NCBI GenBank assembly: GCA_964619955.1
Contig: CAZUJF010000006.1
Location: forward strand, 143,379-207,378
Direction: 5' to 3'
Source: JACQFK01 sp964619955
GTDB taxonomy: Bacteria; Planctomycetota; MHYJ01; JACPRB01
Length of the DNA stretch: 64,000 nucleotides
Positions within the stretch are counted from its first letter, which is position 1. The number at the start of each line of letters is the position of its first letter. The notes beneath the pieces are model-generated. The model was not told the origin of the DNA and ran no database searches. It saw only the letters and a list, made by a program, of their open reading frames with translations. The translations under genes and the position numbers were made by a program. This document shows positions 32,815 through 40,815 of this stretch, piece by piece.

Positions 32815-34002
32815 GTGAAGTCCGTCGGCTTTCTTCTTACGTTGGCTCTGGTCGGCTGCGCGCAAACACCGATCGCCGCGGACTCGACAGGCCTGCAAGG
32901 GCAGGACAAGAACGGGGAGTTGTACCAAGGAGGCGGTTATCCCTTGGCGATGAGCGGGGACGGCACGTGGATCCTGACTGTGGATTCGATTCAGGACCAG
33001 CCGGGAGGCCAACCGAGAGGCGTCGTCGAGTTATGGGACCTCGAGAGCGGGAAGAGAAGGACCCGATTCAAGGGTCACTTGGACTTCGTAAGGGCCTTGG
33101 CGTTCAGCCCGGATGGGCGGAAGATCCTCTCGGGCGGAGGACGGGAGGAACTTTACTTCCCGGGCGATAAGGATGATACCTCCGTCAGGCTCTGGGATCG
33201 AAGCACCGGCAAAGAGATTCAACGTTTCGAGGGACACGAAGGCATGGTGTTTACGGTCCAGTTCTCTCCGGATGGAAAGCGGATTCTGTCGGGCGCCATG
33301 GACACCACGGCACGGCTGTGGGATGCGGAGACGGGCGTGTTGATCCGCTCTCTTCCGGAGTACAGCCCGACTACTCTCTGTCAGAGCAGCCTTTCCTTCA
33401 GTCCCAGCGGAAACGAACTCCTGATGCTCACGCGGCCCGGTGCGCAGATCTTCGACGCCCGGACGGGTGCCTTTCTCCGCAAGATTCAAGTTGAGGAGCC
33501 TGGGTATCACGGCTTCAACTCGGCAGAATACAGTCCTGATGGCCGGTTCATCGTCACCGCCGCTTCCCTCGACAAGACGGCGCGCCTCTGGGATGCCGGG
33601 ACCGGGCGCGAGCTTCGCGCCTTCAAGGGGCATGCCAATTTCGTTCTTCATGCCTCCTTCAGCGAGGATGGAACGAAGGTAGTCACGGCGGGGCACGATG
33701 CAACCGTAAGGATCTGGGATCCGACCACGGGAATGGAGTTGAAGCAGCTCAAGGTTCCGGGCTCTGCGGGGGAGGCCTATACGGCGGCGGGAGACAAAAG
33801 GATCGTGGTGGACTGGCGATCCGACGCCAATTACAAGGTCGTCGACGGGGTCTCCCTGTGGGACATCGAGAGCGGACGGGAAATCAGGCGATTGGAATGG
33901 ACCCCCTTCGCCTTAACGAAGCACCGCCAGAAGATCCTGGTGGGGAGCCAGCTTTGGGACGCCTCTTCCGGAGAAATCCTTCGGCACTATCCGGTGAAGT
34001 AG
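32815..34002 (+). CDS. WD40-repeat lipoprotein (transposon cargo)
   Basis: A 395-residue lipoprotein: GTG start with GGAA upstream, signal ending LALVGC (Cys at residue 15), then a single WD40 propeller from about residue 40 to the end. Repeat marks are VVELWDLESGKRRTRFKGH, SVRLWDRSTGKEIQRFEGH, TARLWDAETGVLIRSL, TARLWDAGTGRELRAFKGH and VRIWDPTTGMELKQL. No catalytic domain is attached. It is transcribed away from the istA operon toward the right end and lies fully inside the inverted repeats. Surface WD40 proteins act as binding scaffolds; why a transposon would carry one is unknown. Confidence 0.8.
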   Translation: MKSVGFLLTLALVGCAQTPIAADSTGLQGQDKNGELYQGGGYPLAMSGDGTWILTVDSIQDQPGGQPRGVVELWDLESGKRRTRFKGHLDFVRALAFSPDGRKILSGGGREELYFPGDKDDTSVRLWDRSTGKEIQRFEGHEGMVFTVQFSPDGKRILSGAMDTTARLWDAETGVLIRSLPEYSPTTLCQSSLSFSPSGNELLMLTRPGAQIFDARTGAFLRKIQVEEPGYHGFNSAEYSPDGRFIVTAASLDKTARLWDAGTGRELRAFKGHANFVLHASFSEDGTKVVTAGHDATVRIWDPTTGMELKQLKVPGSAGEAYTAAGDKRIVVDWRSDANYKVVDGVSLWDIESGREIRRLEWTPFALTKHRQKILVGSQLWDASSGEILRHYPVK

Positions 34003-34121
34003 AAGCAACTGGGGACGAACAGACGGGAAGTAGATTCAAACGGTGGCCGGGCCGCTCAGCGCCATTACTGGCCGGTTTTCTCGCCGCCGCCGACAGTCAC
34101 CCCTGGTCTCTTGTCTCGCCT

Positions 34122-34164
34122 ACCGGGCGGTCTGGAGTGGGATGAATTATTTGATAGGACGGGA
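34122..34164 (+). repeat. 43-bp dispersed repeat, copy 2
   Basis: Direct copy of 27514-27556 with about eight mismatches, sharing CCGGGCG, GAATTA and GATAGGACGGGA. It starts 27 bases outside the right end of the IS21-like element. Confidence 0.55.
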
Positions 34165-34280
34165 ACTGGCTCGGGAAGAGGTGGGGAAGAGTGTCACCGA
34201 GTGTCACCGAATGTATGTTTTGATCGGCCTTCCAGGCGCTAAAAACGCTAATTGGGCCTCAGAATCGCGGTTTTCGGAAA

Positions 34281-34319
34281 TTTCAAGACTGGCGCAATCA
34301 ACCGCTCTGCCACCCCTCC
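34281..34319 (-). pseudogene. 5' half of a tRNA-Ser gene (anticodon TGA)
   Basis: Read on the minus strand from 34319, the sequence begins GGAGGGGTGGCAGAGCGG, then TTGATTGCGCCAGTCTTGAAA: acceptor strand, D arm, 5' anticodon stem and loop of a tRNA-Ser(TGA). Homology stops right after the anticodon loop; no anticodon 3' stem, variable arm or T arm follows, so it cannot make a tRNA. It may be the scar of an element that recombined at the anticodon loop, or of a deletion. Confidence 0.65.
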
Positions 34320-34842
34320 ATGAGGACGTGAATCGGGATCAAGAGTAGGGAATCGGTGCGCGGGGACTAGCGGAATGAGGGGTGCCATGATCGAAGGCTG
34401 TGCACTCATACGAGGCTACAGAAGGGCGATCGGTCGGTCAAGGGTTGGTCGGGTGCAAGCGTGGTCGATCAGCGTGGCGCCAGGGTAAACGGACGTGGTA
34501 GGTAGGGTGTCCTCGCAAGGGTGATGATGGGGTACTGCACCGCAGGCGCAGGCTGGGTCTTGTCCATTTCGATCTTGAAGTCGAAGCAAGTGAGATGGAT
34601 GCGATCCCCCACGCGGACCGTCACGGTGCGGACGCTCAGCGCCCGCCGCACCTTCACAAGACAATGCAGATCGCTCGGCACCGGCACGATCTGGTCAGCC
34701 TACGCGAGCGACGAGTTGCAGAAGCTCTAGGCGAGAAGGCGAAAGTCGACTGGCGACGGTTCGCCGCAGGGTATGCTTTTCAGGCCGGGGAAGATCCGGG
34801 ATTGGCCATCGAGGACGCCGGGAAGAACTAGGGCTTGGGGTC

Positions 34843-35148
34843 ATGAAGACGCAGGATGGTCCTTCTGCCGCAGGAGGCGATGCGGCCCAACCTCCCGGCT
34901 CCGGGTTCCTGCTGGTCTTCAAGATCTGCGTGGCAACCGCTCTCCTGGGCTGGCGAATCTGGGCGTATCCCCTCGACGCCGTGTGGCGCGATTGGGTCGC
35001 AATCCTGTCGTTGTATTGGATCGGCTTTCCCTTCGTCGCGCCCCGCTTTCGAGGCCAGGTAACCGTTGGCGCGATGGCCTACCTTTTCGGAGTCTTCCTG
35101 CACGGAGAGTTCCGGCACGTCCTGGCCGTGTTCGGCGGGTCGCCATGA
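34843..35148 (+). CDS. Small membrane protein, partner of GT-C glycosyltransferase (module 1)
   Basis: A 101-residue protein with about three TM segments (LLVFKICVATALLGWRIW, VAILSLYWIGFPFVA, AMAYLFGVFLHGEF). It ends FRHVLAVFGGSP and overlaps the following glycosyltransferase start (ATGA). A similar small membrane protein at 47458-47736 ends AGHVLRVLGQAP and overlaps a paralogous glycosyltransferase in the same way, so the pair is a conserved two-gene module. The function is unknown; it may be a subunit or a lipid-carrier partner. Confidence 0.6.
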   Translation: MKTQDGPSAAGGDAAQPPGSGFLLVFKICVATALLGWRIWAYPLDAVWRDWVAILSLYWIGFPFVAPRFRGQVTVGAMAYLFGVFLHGEFRHVLAVFGGSP

Positions 35149-36869
35149 TCCTGGGAGTGTTGGGCATGGTCGCCGCAAACGCGGCAGTGCTTCTGGGAAC
35201 CCACCTCCTTCATCGTCCCCTGAAGGCGGGGCGGCCTGGGCTGGATCTACTGACATTTCTCCTGACGCGCCTGGTCCTGATCTCCGCGATTGTGCTGGTG
35301 GCGGGACTCCTGCAGGTGCTGAATGCACTCTTCCTGGGGTCTGCCGGATTTCTGTTGCTCCTGGCGCAGGTGGCCGCCAAGGTCCACCGAGACCTGCCGC
35401 GTCCGTCGTGGCCTTCGTGTGGCAAGATCGGCGCCGCCGTCCTGGCCGTGATGGCGCTGCGGCAGATCGGCCAGGTCTGGTTTCTCGCTCCGTTTAGTTC
35501 CGACGCATTGTCCTACCATCTGACAAAGGTCGCGGAGTGGGTCCAGGCCGGCGGCTTCACGCGGGAAATGGGCCCGGACACCCATGCGTCCTTTCCTGCG
35601 GGATTCGAGCTCATCGAGACCTGGTGGGTGGTCTTCCTCCATCACGACGTGCTCATTGAAATGGCCGGAGTCGAGTTCATCGTGGTCGCATTCGCTGGAA
35701 CTTGGGAGCTCGCGCGGAGGCTGGGCGTCTCCACCCGATGGTCCTACCTTGCCTCCATCCTGTACACGACGTCGCCCGGGCTGCAACTCGCCTCCATCTC
35801 CTGCATGAACGATGGAGCAGTTGCCGCGCTCGTCGTGTCATCGGCGGTGCTCGTCCTGTCTCGGGCCTCTCCGTCCATCCTCCTCGGCGCGGCGGGCTTG
35901 GGACTCGGAGTGAAACCGACCTTTGGGTATGCTCTTCCCGGCTTCCTGGTGCTGTGGTGGTTCGTCCGGAGAGACCCCCGGCCGGCCGCGCCCCATCGGA
36001 AGGCCGCGCTCTGTTTCTGTGCGCTCGGCCTCGCCTTGGGAGCCTTCTGGTACGCCAGGAACGCCGTATGGTACGGTAATCCTATCTTTCCCGTGGAGCG
36101 AAGCGGGCTCATCGGCGGAACCGGGAAACTCCGGATCCAGGTCGGACCGAAACCGATGTCGGGCGTGGAGAACCTGTTGAGCCTGGTCGACGAGCGGATC
36201 TCCGACCATGTCGTGCCTTACAACACCCTTCTGCTCCATCTTTCAGGGTGGGGAGCGGCCGCTTTCGCCTGCGGCCTGATCTCCCTGGTTCACGAGGTGC
36301 GAAGCGAACGCGCCGTGCGCCACGCGGCGCTCGGGTTCCTGGCCTCCCTCCTTTGCGTCCTGCTCCTCGTCCATCACGACCCGTGGTTCACGAGATTCAT
36401 CCTCTTCTTCCCGGCAATTCTCTCGGTCGCCGTCGCGAGGATTGTCGAGCGTTACCGAGGAGCGTTGCTGGTCGCGGCGACGGCCGTGGCCGCTCAATGG
36501 ATCGCGACCCTCGTGCCGTGGGATCTCCCTTTGGGCGACATTCGCCGGCTCTGGGGTTTCGGTTGGCAAGATCGTTCAATGGCCCGGATTATCGAGGCGT
36601 GGCCCTTGGAGCCCGTCGTCGGATACTACGTTCGCGAGCCCGTCAACAACAGGGGCGAATCGTATCTTCTGTACAGGCCCGATTTTTCCTGTCAGGTCGT
36701 CTACACGCGCCCGGTTTCGGCGCCGGACCTGGTCCAACAGCTTCGAGCCGCCTCCGCCCGGCTTTTCTATGTCCCCCGGACCTCCGCCGAGGGCGATCCG
36801 CTTCTGAAGGAATGCCTCGACCTCAACCTGATCCGTCCCTTCAAAGGCGGCTTCTACATCCTGGATTGA
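35145..36869 (+). CDS. GT-C family membrane glycosyltransferase (module 1)
   Basis: A 574-residue polytopic protein with 10 or more TM helices. The first large loop carries SSDALSYHLTKVAEWVQAGG, then FTREMGPDTHASFPAGFELI, the acidic-loop region of PMT/ArnT-like GT-C enzymes that use polyprenyl-phosphate sugars. Later conserved pieces are CMNDGAVAALV, GLGVKPTFGYALPG, WYARNAVWYGNPIFPV, HHDPWFTRFILFFPA and NNRGESYLLYRPDF. All recur in the protein at 45731, so these are paralogues. The start is ATG 35145, overlapping the partner gene; upstream in-frame codons lie inside that gene. It probably transfers a sugar on the outer face of the membrane; the acceptor is unknown. Confidence 0.8.
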   Translation: MILGVLGMVAANAAVLLGTHLLHRPLKAGRPGLDLLTFLLTRLVLISAIVLVAGLLQVLNALFLGSAGFLLLLAQVAAKVHRDLPRPSWPSCGKIGAAVLAVMALRQIGQVWFLAPFSSDALSYHLTKVAEWVQAGGFTREMGPDTHASFPAGFELIETWWVVFLHHDVLIEMAGVEFIVVAFAGTWELARRLGVSTRWSYLASILYTTSPGLQLASISCMNDGAVAALVVSSAVLVLSRASPSILLGAAGLGLGVKPTFGYALPGFLVLWWFVRRDPRPAAPHRKAALCFCALGLALGAFWYARNAVWYGNPIFPVERSGLIGGTGKLRIQVGPKPMSGVENLLSLVDERISDHVVPYNTLLLHLSGWGAAAFACGLISLVHEVRSERAVRHAALGFLASLLCVLLLVHHDPWFTRFILFFPAILSVAVARIVERYRGALLVAATAVAAQWIATLVPWDLPLGDIRRLWGFGWQDRSMARIIEAWPLEPVVGYYVREPVNNRGESYLLYRPDFSCQVVYTRPVSAPDLVQQLRAASARLFYVPRTSAEGDPLLKECLDLNLIRPFKGGFYILD

Positions 36870-36971
36870 GGGCGGTCTCTGAGGCGATTCGCAATCTTCT
36901 TGAACGCCGGCCGGAAGAATGTATGATTAGCCTGCCTTTGGGAATCTGAAAACGGCGACAAGGAGAAAAAG

Positions 36972-37568
36972 ATGAAAAGGCCCAACTGGAGTTATCTGGT
37001 GCCGATTGGGGCGTTCTTGGCCGGTATCGCGCTTTCGGCAGTAGCCGAGACCTCCTTCCGGAACGTCATGGTACCGGCGACGACGGCCTTCCTCAGAGGC
37101 CCTGTGAACATCAAGACCACCGACGTTCCTGCCGCGGAGGAAACCGTAGGCCCTCAAACAGTCAACGACGTCGAAGGGATCTGGACCCGCTCGCGGACGC
37201 AGCGCCCCGGCCCATTTGTTAACGCCTTCCTGACCGGCGCCGCCCGCAAGAATGCCGAAAATGCGCTGGCCCAGTCGTTGCAGGCAAAGGCGAGCAAGTT
37301 CGAAGAAGCAAGCCATGTCTTTGACAGCAGCAACCCTGACAATCACACCGTCAAGGTCGAACCGTTTGGTGCCACTGCGAATCACCTGAACGCGGTGAAA
37401 TCGCGAAAGAAAGACTCCGCGGAATGCAAGTCCGTCATCAAGGGACAGATTGTTCTCCATGCCGATGATTTCACGCTGGTCCTCTGGGACGGGATGGCCA
37501 ACCCGATTGAAACCGTGATCGAGCTGAAAGCAGGCGACAGGAAGAAAGCCGAAGATACCGATAACTGA
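36972..37568 (+). CDS. Exported hypothetical protein
   Basis: A 198-residue protein with an N-terminal signal or anchor (about residues 8-26, YLVPIGAFLAGIALSAVA), a mostly polar mature part with one Cys, and a C-terminal beta stretch KGQIVLHADDFTLVLWDG. AAGGAGA lies 6 bases before the ATG. The reading frame stays open for 55 more codons after the TGA at 37566 and keeps coding-like composition, so the protein may originally have been about 254 residues. I do not recognise the family. It follows the glycosyltransferase module by about 100 bases. Confidence 0.6.
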   Translation: MKRPNWSYLVPIGAFLAGIALSAVAETSFRNVMVPATTAFLRGPVNIKTTDVPAAEETVGPQTVNDVEGIWTRSRTQRPGPFVNAFLTGAARKNAENALAQSLQAKASKFEEASHVFDSSNPDNHTVKVEPFGATANHLNAVKSRKKDSAECKSVIKGQIVLHADDFTLVLWDGMANPIETVIELKAGDRKKAEDTDN

Positions 37569-37736
37569 CCCGTTCCCACGACGGGAGCGCTTCCGTGGGA
37601 AGCGAACTGGCAGATCAGCGCCAACGTCCTCCGGGAAATTGAGACCACGGTCTCCATCAGAGTCCAGGGAAATGGAGCGACCGCTTCAGTGGGCTCCCTG
37701 GCTCAGTTGGAGCAGACGAAGGTCGAGTTCAAGTAG
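37569..37736 (+). other. In-frame continuation after the TGA of the exported-protein gene
   Basis: Directly after TGA 37566-37568, the same frame reads PVPTTGALPWEANWQISANV, then EIETTVSIRVQG and LAQLEQTKVEFK, before TAG at 37734-37736. Beta-type alternation and high GC at third positions suggest former coding sequence. The remaining interval up to 37877 shows nothing recognisable. Confidence 0.45.
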
Positions 37737-37877
37737 GCGACCATAACGAGATTGGCGGGCCCTGCAGCTTAATCCCTCACCGCGGGCGGCGCGAGAATGT
37801 TCGACCGTGCAGATCGGCTGAGCATGGCGTCCCACGGGAAAGTCCTCCTGCGGGATTAGATGCCTACGAGGTGATCG

Positions 37878-39275
37878 GTGCCGTCCCGGAAAATCCGCGC
37901 CGTCGTCTTCGTTTCCGTGATCCTCGCCCTTATGCTTCTGGTAATCGCCGCGCGGAGCAGGAAGGGAAATATTCATGTCGAAAGGAAGCAGAGAGTTGCT
38001 GCGGCGTTCCCGCCCCGTCCGATCCCTGTAGCTCCCCGGGCCTCGCCGGAGGATGAACTCGCCGCCCGGGAGCTTCTCGAACAGGCGATGGACTTTTACG
38101 ACGAGGACCTCAAAGCCTATCGGGAAGTCCTGAAAGCGCTGAAAGGCCGCGGAATCATTGCGGAGCAGGTCCTGCACGACATGTACGTCGGGGACCCCTC
38201 GGATTTCCTTCTCATCCTGCTGTGCGATTTCGCGACGGAGTTCAGCGAGCCGTTCTTTCTGAAGGTGGCGATGGAATACTCTTCGCGCATCGGAACCTCT
38301 ACGACGTCGAAGAAGATCATCGAGTTCCTCAGCGTCCTCCGGAGCAACCTCCTGCTGGAGAACATCGGGGTTTTTCGCAAGGGTCTTCACTTCGATACGG
38401 CGGGCACTTTTACGTCGACCATCTACTACCATCTTCGGGGCTACGGCGAGAAACTCGTCCCGTTCCTCGCGGAAGTCCTGGGTTCCGAGCTTGAAACAGC
38501 TCTCGACAAGGCCGGAGCTGCGGCGACCATGGGGGCGATCGGCACGCCCGAGGCGGCCCAGATCCTTTACGACTCGTTCCGCGGGTTCAGGCGGCTGGAA
38601 GAACTCAGACCCTCCTTGATCGGGATCGCCCATCTGCCCGGCCCTTTGATGGCCGAGATGGTGAATCGATATCTTGAAAGGAACCCCAAGGATCCGAGAG
38701 ACGCCTTCCTGATCTACCATTCCCTGCAGGCAAAAGATGCGGAAGGGGCTCAGCAGATCCTCAGCTCGGTCATGTTCAATCCGGCTCTCCGAGACGCATT
38801 GAAGACGCAAGCGCTGGTCGCCAGCAGGTATCGGGACGAGACCGGAGTCTCGGACATCCTTGTCCAGTATCTAGTAAGCGCCGGCGCTAACGCTGCGCTC
38901 CGAACTCAGGCATCTTCCGTCATTGCCTCGTTGTCCGCCAAGGGGGCCGGCAACTACAAGTCGATCCGAAGCGCCTTCGAAGAGGCCAAGGAGAGCTCGG
39001 TCCGCATCTCGCTGGCGGAAGCGCTATCCAATTTCAATCAATTGATGGACAACCCAGGCGCAGCCCAGGAAATCCGGAGCAAGATCGAGACTCTTGAGCC
39101 GGCCGGCGATGCCGAGCAGGTATCCTTGACCAAAGCCCGGACCAAGCTTGCTCGCACAGCTTCTGACCCCGCCGGGGAACTGCTGGCCCTGGCCAAGCGG
39201 ATTTCAACGGACGGTTATGAGACCCGAGCAGCCATGATGCAGTCGCAACAGGCGGTCCACGGCAGCGTCCCTTAA
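37878..39275 (+). CDS. Membrane-anchored HEAT-like protein, truncated by IS256-family insertion
   Basis: A 465-residue protein, GTG start, with an N-terminal anchor (about residues 6-25, IRAVVFVSVILALMLLVIAA). The rest is alpha-helical with HEAT/ARM-like spacing, for example GEKLVPFLAEVLGSELETAL and GAIGTPEAAQILYDSFRGF. The last five codons (GGC AGC GTC CCT TAA) are the outer end of the IS256-family inverted repeat at 39261, so the natural C-terminus is lost and the stop comes from the insertion. The open frame just beyond the other IS end (40667-40811) may be the missing tail. No enzyme motif is seen; probably a scaffold. Confidence 0.65.
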   Translation: MPSRKIRAVVFVSVILALMLLVIAARSRKGNIHVERKQRVAAAFPPRPIPVAPRASPEDELAARELLEQAMDFYDEDLKAYREVLKALKGRGIIAEQVLHDMYVGDPSDFLLILLCDFATEFSEPFFLKVAMEYSSRIGTSTTSKKIIEFLSVLRSNLLLENIGVFRKGLHFDTAGTFTSTIYYHLRGYGEKLVPFLAEVLGSELETALDKAGAAATMGAIGTPEAAQILYDSFRGFRRLEELRPSLIGIAHLPGPLMAEMVNRYLERNPKDPRDAFLIYHSLQAKDAEGAQQILSSVMFNPALRDALKTQALVASRYRDETGVSDILVQYLVSAGANAALRTQASSVIASLSAKGAGNYKSIRSAFEEAKESSVRISLAEALSNFNQLMDNPGAAQEIRSKIETLEPAGDAEQVSLTKARTKLARTASDPAGELLALAKRISTDGYETRAAMMQSQQAVHGSVP

Positions 39276-40666
39276 CCTGTGGAAATCGGCGTTTCCCCAG
39301 TGAAGCCGCGTAACAGATCTTCCCTTACGAAGCCTTCTGCAGCAACCCTCCTTTCGTCGCCTTCTCCAGGACGTCCTTCAACTTTTGCCAGCCGTTGATC
39401 TTGCGGAAGCGGATCTGCCCGGAGAGAAGAAGCCCGTAGAGCAGATGGATCGCCGACTTCTCGCTCGGAAGGCTGCACTGCGTTTTTACACGACGCTTGA
39501 ACTCTAGGTTGAGCCGCTCAATTGGGTTGGTCGTCTTGAGGGAACGCCACTGCTCCGGAGGGAAGCGGTAGAACGTCAGCAGCTCTTCCCCCGCTTCCTC
39601 CAAGCTCTTCACCACCGCCGGCAGTTCCTTCCCCCACTTGCGAAGGAAGGCCTGGTAGGCGGCCTTGGCCTCCTCCTCGTTCTTGGCTTCGACGATCCGA
39701 TCGTAGCCCTCCTTGACCTGTGGATAGGCATCGACCGGACAATGATCCTGGAGATTGCGGACCTTGTGCACCGTGCAGCGCTGGATGGCCATGCCCGGCC
39801 AGGCGGCTTGCAGGGCGTTTCGGAGGCCGACATTGCCGTCGATGATGGCCAGGAGGGGCCGTTTCAGGCCCCGGCCCACGAGATCCTCCATCACCAAGGA
39901 CCAGGCGCTGGTGCTTTCCTTCGTCAGAGGCTCCATGGCCAGGACTTCCTTCTGGCCGTCCTGCCGGACCCCCAGAACCACGAGGATCGGCACCTTGCGG
40001 ATCTTCCGGAAGACCCGGACCTTGAGGTTCGTGGCGTCGAGGTAGAGATAGGGGTAGGTCTCCGTCTTGAGGGAGCGGGTCTTCCAGCTTTCCACGTGGG
40101 CGGCCAAGCGGCCCACCAGCCGGCTCACCACGTTTTTCCCCAGCGGCGCTTCGCTGAGCAGGGGCTTGAGCGTACGCTTTACCCGTCGCGTGTTGGTCCC
40201 GGCGAAGTACATCGACAGCACGGTCTCGTCCAGGCTCCTCGAACGGCGCTCGAAGCGAGGGAGGAGCTGGCTTTGCCATTCCTCCGTGCCGCCCTGGGCT
40301 CGGTCCAGGCGTGCTCGGGGCATTTCTACGCACACCGACCCCAGGCTCGTATGGAGGGTCCGGGGCTTCGTCCCGTTGCGGTACCCGGCCCGGACCTCGG
40401 ATCGAGCGTACTTGGCCGCATCCAAGGCCTCCTCGACTTCTCCTTCGAGGAGCACGTGGACGAGTTCCTTGAGTTTCCCCCGGATCCCCTCGGTCAGGAG
40501 ATCGGGGCCGAAAATCCCTGTAAGCGCCGGTGTGACTGCAGTACGATCTTCCACGGCGTATCCCTCCAAAAGCTGGCCGCGCAAACGGCCGGTTTGTGAA
40601 ACAAGAACTTGCTTCACCGGAGGATACGCCTTTACTTCAAATCTCCACAGCTTTCAGGACGCTGCC
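39261..40666. mobile_element. IS256-family (Mutator-type) insertion sequence
   Basis: About 1406 bp bounded by 26-bp imperfect inverted repeats: the left end starts GGCAGCGTCC and continues to TGTGGAAAT (39261-39286); the right end mirrors it (ATCTCCACA to GGACGCTGCC, 40641-40666), five mismatches in 26. A second inner match (GGCGT..TCC..GTGAAGC) extends the similarity. It contains one intact transposase gene. No clear 8-9-bp target duplication was found, so flanking DNA may have changed after insertion. Confidence 0.75.
39325..40617 (-). CDS. IS256-family transposase
   Basis: A 430-residue Mutator-type DDE transposase. Catalytic candidates are D in YPYLYLDATNLKVRV, D in LLAIIDGNVGLRNAL and E in TTNPIERLNLEFKRR; the family segment QRCTVHKVRNLQDHCP sits between the last two. 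The N-terminal part has YRNGTKPRTLHTSLGSVCVE. It is full length and without visible frameshift, so possibly active. It lies between a truncated HEAT-like gene and a decayed IS5-type element. Confidence 0.95.
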   Translation of the reverse strand: MKQVLVSQTGRLRGQLLEGYAVEDRTAVTPALTGIFGPDLLTEGIRGKLKELVHVLLEGEVEEALDAAKYARSEVRAGYRNGTKPRTLHTSLGSVCVEMPRARLDRAQGGTEEWQSQLLPRFERRSRSLDETVLSMYFAGTNTRRVKRTLKPLLSEAPLGKNVVSRLVGRLAAHVESWKTRSLKTETYPYLYLDATNLKVRVFRKIRKVPILVVLGVRQDGQKEVLAMEPLTKESTSAWSLVMEDLVGRGLKRPLLAIIDGNVGLRNALQAAWPGMAIQRCTVHKVRNLQDHCPVDAYPQVKEGYDRIVEAKNEEEAKAAYQAFLRKWGKELPAVVKSLEEAGEELLTFYRFPPEQWRSLKTTNPIERLNLEFKRRVKTQCSLPSEKSAIHLLYGLLLSGQIRFRKINGWQKLKDVLEKATKGGLLQKAS

Positions 40667-40811
40667 CCTCCGACTGGCCAGGATCATCTCTCAGCGTTTC
40701 CCCGAGCAGGTCCCCGTACTCCAGCACCGGGCGCAACTGATCGCCGATCCGGCGCAGCGGTCGAGCATCCTGAATATTCTGGACCGCAACCGGACGAGGT
40801 CCCAGGAATAA
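40667..40811 (+). pseudogene. Possible severed C-terminus of the HEAT-like gene
   Basis: Just outside the right IS end, the frame PLRLARIISQRFPEQVPVLQ, then HRAQLIADPAQRSSILNILD, runs to TAA at 40809-40811. It is Leu/Arg/Gln-rich and helical, fits the style of the truncated protein on the other side, and has no start codon outside the IS. Continuity cannot be proven without an uninterrupted homologue. Confidence 0.4.
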
Positions 40812-40815
40812 CTAA

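Larger units (their letters stand above)
29355..34095. mobile_element. IS21-like transposon with cargo genes (4741 bp)
   Basis: The ends are a perfect 27-bp inverted repeat beginning TGTCGGCGGCGGCGAG (29355-29381 and 34069-34095), and the element is flanked by the 5-bp direct repeat GTCAC (29350-29354 and 34096-34100), the expected target duplication for IS21 (4-8 bp). Subterminal CCGGCCACC motifs also occur inward of both ends. Inside are istB, istA, a small accessory gene and a zinc-finger gene (all minus), and a WD40 lipoprotein gene (plus). Typical IS21 elements are 2-2.5 kb, so about half of this one is cargo. The 135 bases outside its left end (29216-29350) and 200 inside it hold no gene. 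Confidence 0.85.
34101..34842. other. Non-coding interval between transposon and membrane-protein gene
   Basis: About 740 bases with no convincing gene. It holds a 43-bp dispersed repeat (34122-34164), a perfect 10-bp tandem duplication GTGTCACCGA (34191-34210), and a tRNA-Ser 5' fragment (34281-34319). A 72-codon minus-strand frame at 34469-34687 and a plus frame at 34595-34831 are possible but show no ribosome-binding site or known motif. Confidence 0.5.

Noticed and set aside
34211..34319. Group I intron splitting tRNA-Ser
   Set aside because: No 3' half of the tRNA follows and no conserved intron core elements were seen.
34469..34687. 72-codon minus-strand frame in the non-coding interval
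   Set aside because: The composition is not absurd, but there is no ribosome-binding site, family resemblance or context to support it.
36972..37736. TGA at 37566 as a selenocysteine codon
   Set aside because: No SECIS-like hairpin was recognised after the codon and the context is not a redox motif; a nonsense mutation is simpler.
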